Shown in pieces: positions 8,797-23,042 of a stretch of 64,000 nucleotides of DNA. The first letter of the stretch is position 1, and the number at the start of each line of letters is the position of its first letter. This DNA is from Shewanella fodinae (lineage in GTDB: Bacteria; Pseudomonadota; Gammaproteobacteria; Enterobacterales; Shewanellaceae): positions 342-64,341 of the forward strand of contig NZ_BMXW01000014.1 of the NCBI RefSeq assembly GCF_014651955.1, given 5' to 3'. Made by a program: the position numbers and the translations under genes. The notes beneath the pieces were generated by a model. That model was not told the origin of the DNA. It did not search any database and was given only the letters and a program-made list of their open reading frames with translations.

Positions 8797-11700
8797 ATGG
8801 TTTACTCCTATTCTGAAAAGAAGCGTATTCGCAAAAACTTCGGTAAGCGTCCTCAGGTATTGGACATCCCTTATCTGTTGGCGATTCAGTTAGATTCATT
8901 CAAGAAGTTCACCGATCAAGATCCCACCGGTGAGCGTGGCTTAGAAGCCGCTTTCCGCAGCGTTTTCCCGATTAAGAGCTTTTCTGGCAATTCCGAATTG
9001 CAGTATGTCAGCTACAAGCTGGGTGAGCCTGTATTTGATGTAAAAGAGTGTCAAATCCGCGGTGTCACATATTCCGCACCATTGCGCGTAAAACTGCGTT
9101 TGGTGTTGTTTGATCGTGAAGCTGCCGCTGGCACTGTTAAAGATATTAAAGAACAAGAAGTTTACATGGGTGATATCCCATTGATGACTGAGAACGGTAC
9201 GTTCGTTATCAATGGTACTGAACGTGTGATCGTCTCCCAGTTACACCGCTCTCCAGGTGTGTTCTTTGATCATGACCGCGGTAAAACTCACTCTTCAGGT
9301 AAGGTGTTGTATAACGCCCGTATTATTCCTTACCGTGGTTCCTGGCTGGACTTTGAATTCGATCCAAAAGATGCGTTGTTTGTCCGTATCGACCGCCGTC
9401 GTAAGCTGCCTGCGACTATTTTGTTGCGTGCGCTGGATATGTCATCTCAGGAAATCCTGGATACCTTCTTCGATCGCGTAGATTTCACCATCAAGCAAGA
9501 TTCGCTGGTGATGAAGTTGGTACCGGAACGTCTGCGTGGCGAAACTGCCAGCTATGACATCAAAGATTCTGGTGGCAATCTGCTGGTAGAAAAAGGCCGT
9601 CGTATTACAGCCCGTCATATCAAGCAGTTGGAAAAAACCAACACTACTGAACTGGAAGTGCCGGTTGATTACATTGTGGGCAAACTTGCTGCACAAGATT
9701 ACATCGATCCAGATACTGGTGAAGTGTTGCTGACCGCCAACGATGAAATGACGTTGGAAGTGCTGGCTAACCTGTCTCAGGCCGGTATTAAAGATATCAG
9801 CACGCTGTATGTCAATGAATTGGATCACGGTGCATATGTGTCTGACACCTTGCGCATCGACTCCACCACTAACCGAATGGAAGCGCTGGTAGAAATCTAC
9901 CGTATGATGCGCCCTGGCGAGCCACCAACCAAGGACGCCGCCGAAGCCTTGTTCCAGAACCTGTTCTTCACCGAAGAACGCTACGATCTGTCCAAAGTCG
10001 GTCGTATGAAGTTCAATCGTCGTCTCGACATCGACGAGAATACTGGCACTGGTGTACTGAGCAAAGACGACATCGTTGCGGTAATGAAGAAAATCATCGA
10101 AATCCGTAATGGCTTCGATGAAGTTGACGATATCGACCACTTGGGCAACCGTCGTATCCGCTCTGTGGGTGAAATGGCTGAAAACCAGTTCCGCGTTGGA
10201 TTAGTACGTGTAGAACGTGCCGTGCGTGAACGTCTGTCATTGGGCGATCTTAACGAGCTGATGCCGCAGGATCTGATCAACGCTAAGCCAATTTCTGCCG
10301 CAGTGAAGGAGTTCTTCGGTTCTTCTCAGCTGTCACAGTTTATGGATCAGAACAACCCGCTGTCAGAAGTAACCCATAAGCGCCGTATCTCGGCCCTTGG
10401 CCCTGGTGGTTTGACCCGTGAACGCGCAGGCTTTGAAGTCCGTGACGTACATCCGACTCACTATGGTCGTCTGTGCCCGATTGAGACCCCTGAAGGTCCA
10501 AACATTGGTCTGATTAACTCACTGTCGACGTTTGCCCGTACCAACGCTTACGGTTTCTTGGAAACTCCATACCGTAAAGTGATTGACGGTGTCGTAACCG
10601 ACGAAGTGGAATATCTGTCTGCTATCGAAGAAGGTCGTTATGTGGTTGCTCAGGCAAACATTGACCTCGACGAAACTGGCCGCATTCTGGATGAACAAGT
10701 CGCTTGCCGTCATAAGGGTGAATCTACCTTTATGCGTGTGTCTGACATCCAATATATGGACGTATCACCACAGCAGATCATCTCGGTGGCGGCTTCCTTG
10801 ATCCCATTCTTGGAACATGACGACGCGAACCGTGCCTTGATGGGTGCCAACATGCAACGTCAGGCGGTACCAACACTGTTGTCTGAAAAACCCTTGGTAG
10901 GTACTGGTATTGAACGTACGCTGGCTGTGGACTCAGGCGTGGTAGTTGCCGCGAAACGTGGTGGCGTGATCGATTACGTTGACGCTAGCCGTATCGTGGT
11001 GAAAGTGAATGAAGAAGAGCTGCGCCCAGGCGAAGCCGGTATCGACATTTACAACCTGACTAAATACACCCGTTCTAACCAGAACACCTGTATTAACCAG
11101 CGTCCTTGCTGCCATGTTGGTGAGCCTGTGACTCGTGGTGACGTACTGGCCGATGGCCCATCAACTGACCTTGGCGAATTGGCGCTGGGCCAGAATATGC
11201 GCGTCGCGTTCATGCCTTGGAACGGTTACAACTACGAAGACTCCATCCTGATTTCTGAGCGAGTGGCTCAGCAGGATCGCTTCACCACTATTCACATTCA
11301 GGAACTGTCCTGTATCGCTCGTGATACCAAACTGGGTAGCGAAGAGATTACGGCAGATATCCCGAACGTGGGTGAATCTGCACTCTCCAAACTGGATGAG
11401 TCCGGTATTGTGTATATCGGCGCAGAAGTGAAGGGCGGCGACATTCTGGTAGGTAAAGTGACACCTAAAGGTGAAACCCAACTGACCCCAGAAGAGAAAC
11501 TGCTGCGGGCGATTTTCGGTGAAAAAGCATCTGATGTTAAGGACAGCTCACTGCGTGTACCTAACTCAGTGAAAGGCACCGTTATCGACGTTCAAGTCTT
11601 CACTCGTGATGGTGTCGAAAAAGACAAACGTGCTATCGAAATTGAAGAGATGCACATTGCTCAGGCACGTAAGGACTTGACTGAAGAGTTCAAGATCCTT

Positions 11701-12828
11701 GAAGAAGGTGTGTTTGATCGTGCCCGTAACCTGCTGCTGAATAGCGGTTTCAGTGAAGCCAAGCTGGCAGATATGCCACGTAAGGAATATCTGGTTCAGG
11801 TTGTTGACGATGAAGCTAAACAAACCGAGCTGGAACAGCTGGCTGAGCAACACGAAGAGCTGAAAGCTGACTTCGATAAGAAATTTGAAATCAAACGCCG
11901 CAAGATCACTCAAGGTGATGACTTGGCGCCGGGTGTACTGAAGATCGTTAAGGTTTACTTGGCGGTTAAACGTACTATCCAGCCTGGTGACAAGATGGCG
12001 GGACGTCACGGTAACAAGGGTGTGGTCTCCAAGATCTGTCCTATCGAAGATATGCCATATGATGAACACGGCGTACCGATGGACATCGTATTGAACCCGC
12101 TTGGTGTACCTTCACGTATGAACATCGGTCAGGTATTGGAAGTGCACTTAGGTGCCGCAGCCAAAGGGATCGGTAACCGCATCAATGCCATGCTGGAAGA
12201 ACAGCGTGAAGTGGCGGAACTGCGCGACTACATCAAAAAGGTTTACGCCTTGGGTGAAGGTGTGCAGCAGAAAGTGGATATCGACTCCTTTACTGATGAC
12301 GAAGTGATGCGTCTGGCCAGCCACCTGAAACTGGGTCTGCCAACCGCCACTCCAGCGTTCGATGGTGCCGAAGAGAAAGAGATCAAAGATATGTTGGAAC
12401 TGGCAGGTCTGCCAACTTCCGGCCAGATGACTCTTTACGATGGTCTTACCGGCAATGCCTTCGAACGTCAGGTGACTGTAGGTTACATGTACATGCTGAA
12501 ACTGAACCACTTGGTGGACGACAAGATGCACGCGCGTTCTACCGGTTCTTACAGCTTGGTTACCCAGCAGCCACTCGGTGGTAAAGCACAGTTCGGTGGT
12601 CAGCGTTTCGGTGAAATGGAAGTGTGGGCCCTAGAAGCGTATGGCGCTGCTTATACACTGCAGGAAATGCTCACTGTGAAATCCGATGACGTTAACGGTC
12701 GTACTCAGATGTACAAGAACATCGTTGACGGCAATCACCAGATGCAACCCGGTATGCCTGAATCCTTCAACGTACTGCTGAAGGAAATTCGTTCACTCGG
12801 TATCAATATCGAACTGGACCAAGAGTAA
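8797..12828 (+). CDS. rpoB: RNA polymerase beta subunit RpoB
   Basis: The second-largest RNA polymerase subunit, forming half of the active-site cleft. The ATG at 8797 gives 1343 residues beginning [16 protein letters not shown]; an in-frame ATG 30 bases earlier was rejected for lack of conservation, and AGAGGA precedes 8797. The rifampicin region ([20 protein letters not shown]) has the wild-type Gln, Asp, His, Arg and Ser residues. The catalytic-region [13 protein letters not shown] motif and the C-terminal clamp segment are present. Confidence 0.98.
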   Translation: MVYSYSEKKRIRKNFGKRPQVLDIPYLLAIQLDSFKKFTDQDPTGERGLEAAFRSVFPIKSFSGNSELQYVSYKLGEPVFDVKECQIRGVTYSAPLRVKLRLVLFDREAAAGTVKDIKEQEVYMGDIPLMTENGTFVINGTERVIVSQLHRSPGVFFDHDRGKTHSSGKVLYNARIIPYRGSWLDFEFDPKDALFVRIDRRRKLPATILLRALDMSSQEILDTFFDRVDFTIKQDSLVMKLVPERLRGETASYDIKDSGGNLLVEKGRRITARHIKQLEKTNTTELEVPVDYIVGKLAAQDYIDPDTGEVLLTANDEMTLEVLANLSQAGIKDISTLYVNELDHGAYVSDTLRIDSTTNRMEALVEIYRMMRPGEPPTKDAAEALFQNLFFTEERYDLSKVGRMKFNRRLDIDENTGTGVLSKDDIVAVMKKIIEIRNGFDEVDDIDHLGNRRIRSVGEMAENQFRVGLVRVERAVRERLSLGDLNELMPQDLINAKPISAAVKEFFGSSQLSQFMDQNNPLSEVTHKRRISALGPGGLTRERAGFEVRDVHPTHYGRLCPIETPEGPNIGLINSLSTFARTNAYGFLETPYRKVIDGVVTDEVEYLSAIEEGRYVVAQANIDLDETGRILDEQVACRHKGESTFMRVSDIQYMDVSPQQIISVAASLIPFLEHDDANRALMGANMQRQAVPTLLSEKPLVGTGIERTLAVDSGVVVAAKRGGVIDYVDASRIVVKVNEEELRPGEAGIDIYNLTKYTRSNQNTCINQRPCCHVGEPVTRGDVLADGPSTDLGELALGQNMRVAFMPWNGYNYEDSILISERVAQQDRFTTIHIQELSCIARDTKLGSEEITADIPNVGESALSKLDESGIVYIGAEVKGGDILVGKVTPKGETQLTPEEKLLRAIFGEKASDVKDSSLRVPNSVKGTVIDVQVFTRDGVEKDKRAIEIEEMHIAQARKDLTEEFKILEEGVFDRARNLLLNSGFSEAKLADMPRKEYLVQVVDDEAKQTELEQLAEQHEELKADFDKKFEIKRRKITQGDDLAPGVLKIVKVYLAVKRTIQPGDKMAGRHGNKGVVSKICPIEDMPYDEHGVPMDIVLNPLGVPSRMNIGQVLEVHLGAAAKGIGNRINAMLEEQREVAELRDYIKKVYALGEGVQQKVDIDSFTDDEVMRLASHLKLGLPTATPAFDGAEEKEIKDMLELAGLPTSGQMTLYDGLTGNAFERQVTVGYMYMLKLNHLVDDKMHARSTGSYSLVTQQPLGGKAQFGGQRFGEMEVWALEAYGAAYTLQEMLTVKSDDVNGRTQMYKNIVDGNHQMQPGMPESFNVLLKEIRSLGINIELDQE

Positions 12829-12911
12829 GGCGCAACACGACTGTGTTTGGCTAGAAATTGGTGCCTCGCTGTTTGGCGGGGCACCCGGTTTAACTCCTTC
12901 AGGAGAGAAAC

Positions 12912-15900
12912 GTGAAAGACTTATTAAAGTTTCTGAAACAGCAAAGTAAGACCGAAGAGTTTGAAGGCATCAAGATCGGCCTCGCGTCGCCTGACTTGAT
13001 CCGTTCCTGGTCGTATGGCGAAGTCAAGAAGCCGGAAACCATCAACTACCGTACCTTTAAGCCTGAGCGTGAAGGTCTGTTCTGTGCGCGTATCTTTGGC
13101 CCCGTCAAAGATTACGAATGTTTGTGCGGTAAGTACAAACGCCTGAAGCATCGCGGTGTAATCTGTGAAAAATGTGGTGTTGAAGTTACTCAGACCAAAG
13201 TACGTCGTGAACGTATGGGTCATATTGAGTTGGCTTCACCCGTTGCGCACATCTGGTTCTTGAAATCCCTGCCAAGCCGTATCGGCCTGATGCTGGACAT
13301 GACCCTGCGCGATATCGAACGAGTACTGTATTTTGAATCTTATGTCGTGATCGAGCCTGGCATGACCAGCTTGGAACGCGGCCAGATGCTGACCGAAGAG
13401 AACTATCTGGATTCACTGGAAGAATACGGTGACGAATTCGAAGCCAAGATGGGCGCCGAAGCGGTACTGGAACTGCTGCGTGCCATCGATCTCGAAAAAG
13501 AGATCGGTGAGATGCGTGAAGAACTGCCATCAATTAATTCAGAAACTCGTCGCAAGAAAGTGACTAAACGTCTGAAACTGATGGAAGCTTTCTACACTTC
13601 AGGTAACAAACCTGAGTGGATGATCCTCAAAGTGTTGCCCGTGCTGCCGCCGGATCTGCGTCCGTTGGTGCCATTGGATGGTGGTCGTTTCGCCACTTCA
13701 GATTTGAACGATCTGTATCGCCGCGTGATCAACCGTAACAACCGTCTCAAGCGTCTGCTGGACTTAGCTGCGCCAGATATCATCGTGCGCAACGAAAAAC
13801 GTATGCTGCAGGAATCTGTAGATGCGCTGCTGGATAACGGTCGTCGTGGTCGTGCTATCACCGGCTCTAACAAGCGTCCGCTGAAATCGCTGGCCGACAT
13901 GATCAAAGGTAAGCAGGGGCGTTTCCGTCAGAACCTGCTGGGTAAACGTGTAGATTACTCTGGCCGTTCGGTTATTACCGTTGGCCCAACTTTGCGTCTG
14001 CATCAGTGCGGTCTGCCGAAGAAAATGGCGTTGGAACTGTTCAAGCCATTCATTTACGGCAAGCTGGAAGCCCGCGGCTTAGCCACTACCATCAAAGCAG
14101 CCAAGAAGATGGTAGAGCGCGAAGTACCGGAAGTTTGGGACGTACTGGATGAAGTGATCCGTGAACATCCCGTGATGCTGAACCGTGCGCCAACACTGCA
14201 CCGTCTGGGTATCCAGGCGTTCGAACCCGTGTTGATTGAAGGTAAAGCCATTCGCCTGCATCCGCTTGTTTGTACTGCATTCAACGCCGACTTCGACGGT
14301 GACCAGATGGCGGTACACGTACCGCTGACACTGGAAGCTCAGTTGGAAGCTCGTGCGCTGATGATGTCTACCAACAACATTCTGTCCCCAGCTAACGGTG
14401 AGCCTATTATCGTGCCATCGCAGGACGTGGTGTTGGGTCTTTACTACATGAGCCGTGAGCGCGTGAATGGTAAAGGTGAAGGCATGGCGTTTGCCAATGT
14501 CGCGGAAGCAGAAAAAGCTTACCGTACTGGTGTTGCAGAATTACATGCCCGCGTAAAAGTGCGTATCACTGAGACTCAAATTGATGAAAATGGCCAGAAA
14601 AAGCCAGTTCGTCGTATTGTGGATACCACTGTTGGCCGTGCTCTGCTGTCAACTATTCTGCCTGCTGGTCTGCCATTTGAAGTGGTTAACCAGAACATGG
14701 GCAAGAAGCAGATCGCTAAGTTACTGAACATCTGTTATCGCCGTCTGGGTCTGAAAGAAACTGTTATCTTCGCTGACCAACTGATGTACACCGGTTATCG
14801 CTATGCGACAATTTCCGGGTCTTCCGTGGGCATCAATGATATGCAGATCCCACAGGAAAAGGCCAAGCTGGTTGCTGAAGCCGAAGCGGAAGTGCTGGAA
14901 ATCCAGGAACAGTTCCAGTCAGGTCTGGTAACTGCCGGTGAACGCTATAACAAAGTCATCGACATTTGGGCCAGCTGTAACGAAAAAGTGTCCAAGGCGA
15001 TGATGAAGAACCTGTCAACCGAAACCGTTATCAACCGTAACGGTGAAGAGGAAGAGCAGGCGTCTTTCAACAGCATCTATATGATGGCCGACTCAGGTGC
15101 GCGTGGTAGTGCCGCGCAGATCCGTCAGTTGGCGGGTATGCGTGGTCTGATGGCTAAGCCTGATGGCTCCATCATCGAGACGCCAATTGTGGCGAACTTC
15201 CGTGAAGGTCTGAACGTACTGCAGTACTTCATCTCCACTCACGGTGCGCGTAAAGGTCTGGCGGATACCGCACTGAAAACAGCGAACTCCGGTTACCTGA
15301 CACGTCGCTTGGTTGACGTCGCCCAAGATTTGGTGGTGATTGAAGACGATTGTGGTACTCACGAAGGTCTGATCATGAAACCGCTGATCGAAGGTGGTGA
15401 CGTGGTTGAACCATTGCGTGAGCGCGTACTGGGCCGTGTGGTAGCTGAAGATGTTTACTATCCAGGCACTGAAGAAGTACTGGCACCACGTAATACACTG
15501 CTGGACGAAGCCTGGTGTAAGAAGCTGGAAGAAGCCAGTGTTGACGAAGTGAAAGTGCGCTCTGTTATCACCTGTGATACCGATTTTGGTGTTTGTGCTC
15601 ACTGCTACGGTCGTGATTTGGCCCGTGGTCATATCATCAACCAAGGTGAAGCTATCGGTGTGGTTGCCGCGCAATCCATCGGTGAACCTGGTACACAGCT
15701 GACGATGCGTACGTTCCACATCGGTGGTGCGGCATCCAGAGCTTCTGCAGAAAACAACGTCCAGACCAAAAATGCCGGTACGCTGAAACTGCACAACGCT
15801 AAACACGTTGTGAATACTGAAGGTAAACTGGTTATCGTCTCTCGTTCTTCTGAACTGGCCATCGTTGATGACCTGGGCCGTGAGAAAGAGCGCTATAAAG

Positions 15901-17123
15901 TGCCTTACGGTACTATCCTGGAAAAACAGGAAGGCGCTGCCATTGAACCGGGCCAGATCATTGCAAACTGGGATCCACATACTCACCCCATCATCACTGA
16001 AGTGGAAGGTAATGTGCAGTTTGTGGACATGATTGACGGTGTCACCATCCAGCGTCAGACCGACGAACTGACAGGTTTGTCATCTATCGTGGTCATGGAT
16101 GTAGCACAACGTCCATCTGCCGGTAAGGACATGCGTCCTGCGGTACGTCTGGTAGATGACAAAGGCCATGATCTGACCATTCCTGGAACAGACGTGCCTG
16201 CGCAGTACTTCCTGCCTGGACACGCGATTGTCAGTCTGGACGATAATGCCAAGATTAACGTGGGTGATGCGCTGGCGCGTATTCCACAAGAATCTTCCAA
16301 GACCCGTGATATCACCGGTGGTCTGCCACGTGTTGCTGACTTGTTCGAAGCGCGTAAGCCGAAAGAACCTGCAATTCTGGCAGAGATCAGCGGTACTATC
16401 TCATTCGGTAAGGAAACCAAAGGCAAACGTCGTCTGGTGATCACCCCTGCTGAAGGCGGTGATGCATACGAAGAGATGATTCCTAAGTGGCGTAACCTCA
16501 ACGTGTTCGAAGGTGAAAAGGTAGAACGCGGCGAAGTTATTGCTGATGGTCCAGAATCGGCTCACGACATTCTGCGTTTACGTGGTATTCACAATGTAGC
16601 CAATTACATCGTCAATGAAGTGCAGGATGTTTACCGTCTGCAGGGTGTGAAGATTAACGATAAGCATATCGAGGTCATCATCCGTCAGATGTTGCGTAAG
16701 TGCATTATCACTGAAGCTGGTGACTCTGATCTGCTGGTTGGCGAACAGGCAGAAGTTTCCCGCGTTAAATTGATTAATCGTGATCTGGAAGCTGAAGGTA
16801 AACGCCCAGCCAAGTTCGAACGTGAGCTGCTAGGTATTACCAAAGCCTCTCTGGCAACCGAGTCCTTTATCTCTGCAGCGTCGTTCCAGGAAACTACGCG
16901 CGTGCTGACTGAAGCTGCCGTTGGCGGTAAGTCAGATAACCTGCGTGGTCTGAAGGAAAACGTTATTGTGGGTCGTTTGATCCCGGCCGGTACCGGTTAT
17001 GCGTACCATAAGAGCCGAGTTCACCACAAAGGTGAGGTGGCTCAGGAAGCCCCTGGCATCACTGCCAGTGAAGCTGAACAGAACCTAGCCGACCTGCTGA
17101 ACCTAGCAGGTAGTCAGGAATAA
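12912..17123 (+). CDS. rpoC: RNA polymerase beta' subunit RpoC
   Basis: The largest RNA polymerase subunit, carrying the catalytic Mg2+ site. The 1403 residues start at a GTG preceded by AGGAGAG. In order they show the N-terminal zinc ribbon (CLCGKYK...CEKCGVE), the bridging [12 protein letters not shown] catalytic loop, the trigger-loop region with [12 protein letters not shown], and the second zinc site ([13 protein letters not shown]). It follows rpoB by 83 bases and is ended by a strong terminator. Confidence 0.98.
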   Translation: MKDLLKFLKQQSKTEEFEGIKIGLASPDLIRSWSYGEVKKPETINYRTFKPEREGLFCARIFGPVKDYECLCGKYKRLKHRGVICEKCGVEVTQTKVRRERMGHIELASPVAHIWFLKSLPSRIGLMLDMTLRDIERVLYFESYVVIEPGMTSLERGQMLTEENYLDSLEEYGDEFEAKMGAEAVLELLRAIDLEKEIGEMREELPSINSETRRKKVTKRLKLMEAFYTSGNKPEWMILKVLPVLPPDLRPLVPLDGGRFATSDLNDLYRRVINRNNRLKRLLDLAAPDIIVRNEKRMLQESVDALLDNGRRGRAITGSNKRPLKSLADMIKGKQGRFRQNLLGKRVDYSGRSVITVGPTLRLHQCGLPKKMALELFKPFIYGKLEARGLATTIKAAKKMVEREVPEVWDVLDEVIREHPVMLNRAPTLHRLGIQAFEPVLIEGKAIRLHPLVCTAFNADFDGDQMAVHVPLTLEAQLEARALMMSTNNILSPANGEPIIVPSQDVVLGLYYMSRERVNGKGEGMAFANVAEAEKAYRTGVAELHARVKVRITETQIDENGQKKPVRRIVDTTVGRALLSTILPAGLPFEVVNQNMGKKQIAKLLNICYRRLGLKETVIFADQLMYTGYRYATISGSSVGINDMQIPQEKAKLVAEAEAEVLEIQEQFQSGLVTAGERYNKVIDIWASCNEKVSKAMMKNLSTETVINRNGEEEEQASFNSIYMMADSGARGSAAQIRQLAGMRGLMAKPDGSIIETPIVANFREGLNVLQYFISTHGARKGLADTALKTANSGYLTRRLVDVAQDLVVIEDDCGTHEGLIMKPLIEGGDVVEPLRERVLGRVVAEDVYYPGTEEVLAPRNTLLDEAWCKKLEEASVDEVKVRSVITCDTDFGVCAHCYGRDLARGHIINQGEAIGVVAAQSIGEPGTQLTMRTFHIGGAASRASAENNVQTKNAGTLKLHNAKHVVNTEGKLVIVSRSSELAIVDDLGREKERYKVPYGTILEKQEGAAIEPGQIIANWDPHTHPIITEVEGNVQFVDMIDGVTIQRQTDELTGLSSIVVMDVAQRPSAGKDMRPAVRLVDDKGHDLTIPGTDVPAQYFLPGHAIVSLDDNAKINVGDALARIPQESSKTRDITGGLPRVADLFEARKPKEPAILAEISGTISFGKETKGKRRLVITPAEGGDAYEEMIPKWRNLNVFEGEKVERGEVIADGPESAHDILRLRGIHNVANYIVNEVQDVYRLQGVKINDKHIEVIIRQMLRKCIITEAGDSDLLVGEQAEVSRVKLINRDLEAEGKRPAKFERELLGITKASLATESFISAASFQETTRVLTEAAVGGKSDNLRGLKENVIVGRLIPAGTGYAYHKSRVHHKGEVAQEAPGITASEAEQNLADLLNLAGSQE

Positions 17124-17142
17124 TCGAAAAACCGAGACAAAA

Positions 17143-17166
17143 AGGCACCTTCGGGTGCCTTTTTTG
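17143..17166 (+). terminator. Rho-independent terminator after rpoC
   Basis: Stem AGGCACC, loop TTCG, stem GGTGCCT (17143-17160), then six T's. It ends the rplJL-rpoBC operon. Confidence 0.93.
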
Positions 17167-17195
17167 ATGAAAAGTCGTACATGATTGGCTATTTC

Positions 17196-17224
17196 TTGAC
17201 AGTCGGCCTCGACCTTTCTAAAAT
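17196..17224 (+). promoter_or_regulatory. Promoter of the str operon
   Basis: A consensus TTGACA (17196-17201), 17 bp, TAAAAT (17219-17224). It lies 76 bp before rpsL, downstream of the rpoC terminator, and drives rpsL-rpsG-fusA-tufA. Confidence 0.85.
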
Positions 17225-17299
17225 TTCGCGTCCCACTTTTGTGGGATATAGATTTTTCACACCCATACGTTGAGTAAATCAACTAAATCGGAGCTATAC

Positions 17300-17674
17300 A
17301 TGGCAACTGTAAACCAGTTGGTACGTAAGCCTCGCGCACCCAAAGTCGAAAAGACTGCGGTACCAGCGTTGAATGCGTGCCCACAAAAACGTGGTGTTTG
17401 TACCCGTGTGTACACCACTACACCTAAAAAACCAAACTCTGCACTACGTAAAGTAGCGCGTGTGCGTTTGACCAACGGTTTTGAAGTAACTTCATACATC
17501 GGCGGTGAAGGCCACAACCTGCAGGAACACAGTGTAATTTTGATCCGTGGTGGTCGTGTTAAGGACCTGCCTGGTGTTCGTTACCACACTGTACGTGGCG
17601 CTCTGGACTGTGCTGGTATCAGCGCTCGTCGTCAAGGGCGTTCTAAGTACGGAGCCAAGCGTCCTAAGTCTTAA
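17300..17674 (+). CDS. rpsL: 30S ribosomal protein S12
   Basis: Lies at the decoding centre and controls accuracy. The ATG at 17300, after GGAG, gives 124 residues; an upstream in-frame ATG was rejected. Lys43 (in [12 protein letters not shown]) and Lys88 (in [10 protein letters not shown]), the usual sites of streptomycin-resistance changes, are both the wild-type lysine. The conserved Asp89 next to Lys88, methylthiolated in E. coli, is present. Confidence 0.97.
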   Translation: MATVNQLVRKPRAPKVEKTAVPALNACPQKRGVCTRVYTTTPKKPNSALRKVARVRLTNGFEVTSYIGGEGHNLQEHSVILIRGGRVKDLPGVRYHTVRGALDCAGISARRQGRSKYGAKRPKS

Positions 17675-17735
17675 TGGTATGCCGTTAAGTAAGGCCAAGC
17701 TTTTTTAATCATTTTATGGTTTTGGAAAAACCTGA

Positions 17736-18224
<489 letters not shown>

Positions 18225-18300
18225 TATCTTGCGCGGAATATTGTTCCGCGCATTCTCTGGCAACACCGGGACTTCGGTTCCGGTAGAGAGGGTATAAATC

Positions 18301-20397
18301 GTGGCTCGTACAACTCCTATAGAGCGTTATCGCAACATCGGTATTTGTGCTCACGTTGATGCAGGCAAAACAACTACAACTGAACGTATTCTGTTCTACA
18401 CCGGTTTGTCACATAAGATCGGCGAAGTACATGATGGTGCAGCGACGACTGACTGGATGGTCCAGGAGCAGGAACGTGGCATTACTATTACTTCTGCGGC
18501 AGTGACGACATTCTGGCGTGGTATGGATGCCCAGTTTGAGCAGCATCGCATCAATATCATTGATACCCCAGGTCACGTTGATTTTACCATTGAAGTAGAG
18601 CGTTCGTTGCGCGTACTGGATGGTGCGGTCGTGGTATTTTGTGGGGCTTCTGGTGTGGAGCCTCAGTCTGAAACCGTATGGCGTCAGGCTGACAAGTATC
18701 ACGTTCCCCGTCTGGTGTTTGTCAACAAGATGGACCGTGCGGGTGCGGACTTTGATCGGGTGGTCAAACAGATCCGCAATCGTCTCGGCGCTACCTGTGT
18801 TCCCATTCAACTGAATATTGGGGCTGAAGAAAACTTCACCGGGGTGATTGACCTGATCAAAATGAAGGCAATCAACTGGAATGAAGCGGACCAGGGGATG
18901 ACCTTCACCCATGAAGAGATCCCGGCAGATCTGCTCGCTAAAGCTACTGAGATGCGCGAGTATCTAGTGGAAAGTGCTGCAGAAGCCTCCGATGAGTTGA
19001 TGGATAAATATCTCGAAGAGGGTGACCTCTCCGAAGAAGAGATCAAGCAAGCGCTGCGTCAACGCACCATTAACAATGAGATTGTGTTGGCGACCTGCGG
19101 TAGTGCCTTTAAAAATAAAGGCGTACAGGCAGTGCTTGATGCTGTTATTGAATATTTACCTGCGCCTAACGACGTGCCGCCGATTAAGGGTCATGACGAT
19201 TACGACAAAGAGGTTGAACGTGCATCTGATGACAAAGCGCCATTTGCCGCTTTGGCATTTAAGATTGCAACAGATCCATTTGTCGGAACACTCACCTTTA
19301 TCCGCGTGTACTCCGGGGTACTGGAATCCGGCGATGCCGTGTATAACAGTGTTAAAGAGAAGCGTGAGCGCATTGGCCGTATTGTACAGATGCACGCCAA
19401 TGACCGTAACGAGATTAAAGAGGTTCGCGCCGGTGATATCGCGGCGGCTATCGGCCTGAAAGAAGTAACTACTGGTGATACTCTGTGCGATCCTGATCAT
19501 AAAGTGATCCTAGAACGCATGGATTTTCCTGATCCGGTAATTACTATCGCTGTCGAACCACGTTCGAAAGCTGACCAGGAAAAGATGGGCATTGCTTTGC
19601 AGAAGCTGGCAATGGAAGACCCTTCCTTCCGGGTTGAAACTGATGAAGAGTCGGGTCAGACTCTGATCTCAGGGATGGGTGAATTGCACCTGGACATTAT
19701 CATTGATCGTATGCGCCGTGAGTTCAGCGTTGAATGCAACGTTGGTAAACCTCAGGTAGCTTACCGTGAAACTATCCGCGGATCAGTGGAAGCAGAAGGT
19801 AAGTTTGTACGTCAGTCGGGTGGCCGTGGACAGTTTGGTCATGTCTGGTTGAAACTGGAGCCTCTCGAAGAGGGCGCCGGTTATCAGTTTGTCAACGGTA
19901 TTGTGGGTGGTGTGGTTCCTAAGGAATACATCCCTGCTGTTGACAAAGGTATCCAAGAACAGATGAAAAATGGTGTTCTGGCCGGATTCCCTGTCTTGGA
20001 TGTGAAAGTCACGCTGTTCGATGGTTCGTACCATGAAGTGGACTCGAACGAGATGGCGTTCAAGGTTGCAGGTTCTATGGGCTTCAAGAAGGGCGCGCTG
20101 CTGGCAAACCCGGTGTTGCTCGAGCCTTGCATGAAGGTCGAAGTCACTACACCCGAAGATTATATGGGTGATGTTGTCGGTGACCTTAATCGTCGTCGTG
20201 GTCTCATTGAAGGGATGGACGATGGCGTAGCCGGCATCAAGATTATCCGTGCCGTAGTGCCTCTGGCTGAAATGTTTGGTTATGCGACAGATTTGCGTTC
20301 TGCCACTCAAGGCCGTGCTTCATACTCCATGGAGTTCCTGAAGTATGCGGAAGCGCCGCAAAATGTTGCTAAGGCAGTTATCGAAGCTCGTACCTGA
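18301..20397 (+). CDS. fusA: Elongation factor G
   Basis: GTPase that drives tRNA-mRNA translocation and, with RRF, ribosome recycling. It starts at a GTG and has 698 residues. G1 is [15 protein letters not shown]3 DTPGHVDFT and G4 NKMDRAG. Domain IV carries [11 protein letters not shown] near residue 505. The gene has the usual place between rpsG and tufA, with short spacers on both sides. Confidence 0.98.
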   Translation: MARTTPIERYRNIGICAHVDAGKTTTTERILFYTGLSHKIGEVHDGAATTDWMVQEQERGITITSAAVTTFWRGMDAQFEQHRINIIDTPGHVDFTIEVERSLRVLDGAVVVFCGASGVEPQSETVWRQADKYHVPRLVFVNKMDRAGADFDRVVKQIRNRLGATCVPIQLNIGAEENFTGVIDLIKMKAINWNEADQGMTFTHEEIPADLLAKATEMREYLVESAAEASDELMDKYLEEGDLSEEEIKQALRQRTINNEIVLATCGSAFKNKGVQAVLDAVIEYLPAPNDVPPIKGHDDYDKEVERASDDKAPFAALAFKIATDPFVGTLTFIRVYSGVLESGDAVYNSVKEKRERIGRIVQMHANDRNEIKEVRAGDIAAAIGLKEVTTGDTLCDPDHKVILERMDFPDPVITIAVEPRSKADQEKMGIALQKLAMEDPSFRVETDEESGQTLISGMGELHLDIIIDRMRREFSVECNVGKPQVAYRETIRGSVEAEGKFVRQSGGRGQFGHVWLKLEPLEEGAGYQFVNGIVGGVVPKEYIPAVDKGIQEQMKNGVLAGFPVLDVKVTLFDGSYHEVDSNEMAFKVAGSMGFKKGALLANPVLLEPCMKVEVTTPEDYMGDVVGDLNRRRGLIEGMDDGVAGIKIIRAVVPLAEMFGYATDLRSATQGRASYSMEFLKYAEAPQNVAKAVIEART

Positions 20398-20474
20398 TTT
20401 AGGAACGGCATAACTGTTATTTTGATTGATTGTGTCGGGCACAGCCTGACACATCTGAAACAAAGGAATATATC

Positions 20475-21659
20475 GTGTCTAAAGCTAAATTTGAACGTAG
20501 TAAACCCCACGTAAACGTGGGTACCATTGGCCACGTTGACCATGGTAAAACCACTCTGACTGCAGCTATCACAACTGTATTGGCCAAGACTTACGGCGGT
20601 GAAGCAAAAGATTTCGCGGCAATCGATAACGCCCCAGAAGAGCGTGAACGTGGTATTACCATCAACACCTCTCACGTAGAGTACGACACACCAACTCGTC
20701 ACTACGCGCACGTAGACTGCCCAGGGCACGCTGACTATGTCAAAAACATGATCACCGGTGCCGCGCAGATGGACGGCGCGATCCTGGTAGTGGCTGCGAC
20801 TGACGGCCCAATGCCACAGACTCGCGAACACATCCTGCTGTCTCGTCAGGTAGGCGTACCTTACATCATCGTATTCATGAACAAATGTGACATGGTAGAT
20901 GATGAAGAGCTGCTGGAACTGGTTGAAATGGAAGTGCGTGAACTGTTGTCAGAATACGACTTCCCAGGCGATGACCTGCCAGTTATTCAGGGTTCAGCCC
21001 TGAAAGCACTGGAAGGCGAACCAGAATGGGAAGCGAAGATCATCGAACTGGCAGAAGCCCTGGATACTTACATCCCAGAACCAGTACGTGACATCGACCA
21101 CCCATTCCTGCTACCAATCGAAGACGTATTCTCAATCTCCGGTCGTGGTACAGTAGTAACAGGTCGTGTAGAACGCGGTATCATCCGTGTAGGTGACGAA
21201 GTCGAAATCGTGGGTATCCACGACACCACTAAGACCACCTGTACTGGTGTTGAAATGTTCCGCAAACTGCTGGACGAAGGCCGTGCTGGTGAAAACGTAG
21301 GTGTACTGCTGCGTGGTACTAAACGTGATGAAGTGGAACGTGGTCAAGTACTGGCAAAACCAGGCACAATCACTCCACACACCAAGTTCGAATCAGAAGT
21401 GTACGTACTGTCAAAAGAAGAAGGTGGTCGTCATACTCCTTTCTTCAAAGGCTACCGTCCACAGTTCTACTTCCGTACAACTGACGTGACCGGTACCATC
21501 GAACTGCCAGAAGGCGTAGAAATGGTAATGCCAGGCGACAACATCAAGATGGTTGTGACGTTGATCTGCCCAATCGCGATGGATGAAGGTCTGCGTTTTG
21601 CGATCCGTGAAGGTGGCCGTACAGTAGGCGCCGGCGTGGTAGCGAAGATCATCGCCTAA
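20475..21659 (+). CDS. tufA: Elongation factor Tu, second copy
   Basis: Same 394-residue protein as the copy at 3762-4946, here as the last gene of the str operon. It starts at GTG, not ATG, after AAGGA; a longer reading from 20430 lacks conserved sequence. The first 215 or so bases are identical to the other copy and about 17 synonymous differences are spread through the middle and end. The terminator behind both genes is shared as well, which points to ongoing gene conversion. Confidence 0.98.
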   Translation: MSKAKFERSKPHVNVGTIGHVDHGKTTLTAAITTVLAKTYGGEAKDFAAIDNAPEERERGITINTSHVEYDTPTRHYAHVDCPGHADYVKNMITGAAQMDGAILVVAATDGPMPQTREHILLSRQVGVPYIIVFMNKCDMVDDEELLELVEMEVRELLSEYDFPGDDLPVIQGSALKALEGEPEWEAKIIELAEALDTYIPEPVRDIDHPFLLPIEDVFSISGRGTVVTGRVERGIIRVGDEVEIVGIHDTTKTTCTGVEMFRKLLDEGRAGENVGVLLRGTKRDEVERGQVLAKPGTITPHTKFESEVYVLSKEEGGRHTPFFKGYRPQFYFRTTDVTGTIELPEGVEMVMPGDNIKMVVTLICPIAMDEGLRFAIREGGRTVGAGVVAKIIA

Positions 21660-21677
21660 TCAGGTCGAGATGGATGT

Positions 21678-21706
21678 AAAAGGAAGCTTCGGCTTCCTTT
21701 TTTTTG
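21678..21706 (+). terminator. Rho-independent terminator after tufA
   Basis: The same GGAAGC-TTCG-GCTTCC hairpin as after tufB (stem 21682-21697), followed by eight T's. Confidence 0.92.
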
Positions 21707-21773
21707 GTCTGGAAACAATGAAAGCAGAATAAACACTATCAATGCATTAAGTAAACGCGCCGTAATTAAGTAC

Positions 21774-21878
21774 TGGTCATTAACAGAAATCTCTGTATAA
21801 TACCGTTCAATTTTTGACAGCTATGTCTGTCGATTACGTCGCCAGCGGCCTTGTAATCCTTAACTGGATCGGTATAAT
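21774..21878 (+). promoter_or_regulatory. Two candidate promoters of the S10 operon
   Basis: Two -10 boxes with perfect TATAAT sequence. The first is at 21796-21801 with a weak -35 TGGTCA 16 bp upstream. The second is at 21873-21878 with TTGTAA (21851-21856), also 16 bp upstream. A TTGACA at 21814-21819 has no good partner. The proximal one is placed best for the leader that follows. Confidence 0.6.
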
Positions 21879-22359
<481 letters not shown>

Positions 22360-22386
22360 TTGAGATCCTTAGAAGAGGTTTGAGAG

Positions 22387-23025
22387 ATGGCTATCGGTCT
22401 TATTGGTCGTAAAGTGGGCATGACCCGCATCTTCACTGAAGATGGCGCGTCTATCCCTGTTACTGTAATCGAAGTAGAAGCCAACCGAGTGACCCAGGTG
22501 AAAACTCTGGAAAACGACGGTTACCGCGCACTTCAAGTTACTACTGGTGCCAAGAAAGCCAATCGCGTCACTAAACCAGAAGCTGGCCACTTTGCCAAGG
22601 CAGGCGTTGAAGCCGGCCGTGGTTTGTGGGAAATGCGTCTGGCAGATGGTGAAGGCGAAGGCATTGAAGTTGGTGCTGAGCTGAAAGTAGAAATCTTCGC
22701 TGACGTAGCGAAAGTAGATGTTACTGGTCAGTCAAAAGGTAAAGGTTTCCAGGGCGGTGTTAAACGCTGGAATTTCCGTACCCAAGACATGACTCATGGT
22801 AACTCTTTGTCACACCGCGCTAACGGTTCTATCGGTCAGAACCAGACTCCCGGTCGTGTATTCAAAGGCAAGAAAATGTCAGGCCACATGGGCGACGAGC
22901 GCGTGACCACTCAGAATCTGGACGTAGTACGTGTAGATGTTGAGCGTAATCTGCTGCTGGTGAAAGGCGCTGTTCCAGGCGCTGCCAACGGTGATCTGAT
23001 CATCAAGCCTGCTGTTAAAGCTTAA
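22387..23025 (+). CDS. rplC: 50S ribosomal protein L3
   Basis: Early assembly protein whose long loop reaches the peptidyl transferase centre. The 212 residues have the [20 protein letters not shown] loop, including the Gln that PrmB methylates in E. coli, followed by KKMSGHMG. It is spaced 27 bases from rpsJ. Confidence 0.97.
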   Translation: MAIGLIGRKVGMTRIFTEDGASIPVTVIEVEANRVTQVKTLENDGYRALQVTTGAKKANRVTKPEAGHFAKAGVEAGRGLWEMRLADGEGEGIEVGAELKVEIFADVAKVDVTGQSKGKGFQGGVKRWNFRTQDMTHGNSLSHRANGSIGQNQTPGRVFKGKKMSGHMGDERVTTQNLDVVRVDVERNLLLVKGAVPGAANGDLIIKPAVKA

Positions 23026-23042
23026 GGTCTGAGGAGATAGTA

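Noticed and set aside
15093..15986. A 297-codon open frame antisense to rpoC, and similar long antisense frames in rpoB, fusA and both tuf genes
   Set aside because: They run opposite strongly conserved genes with biased codon use, show no ribosome-binding sites, and the tuf ones recur only because the genes are duplicated.
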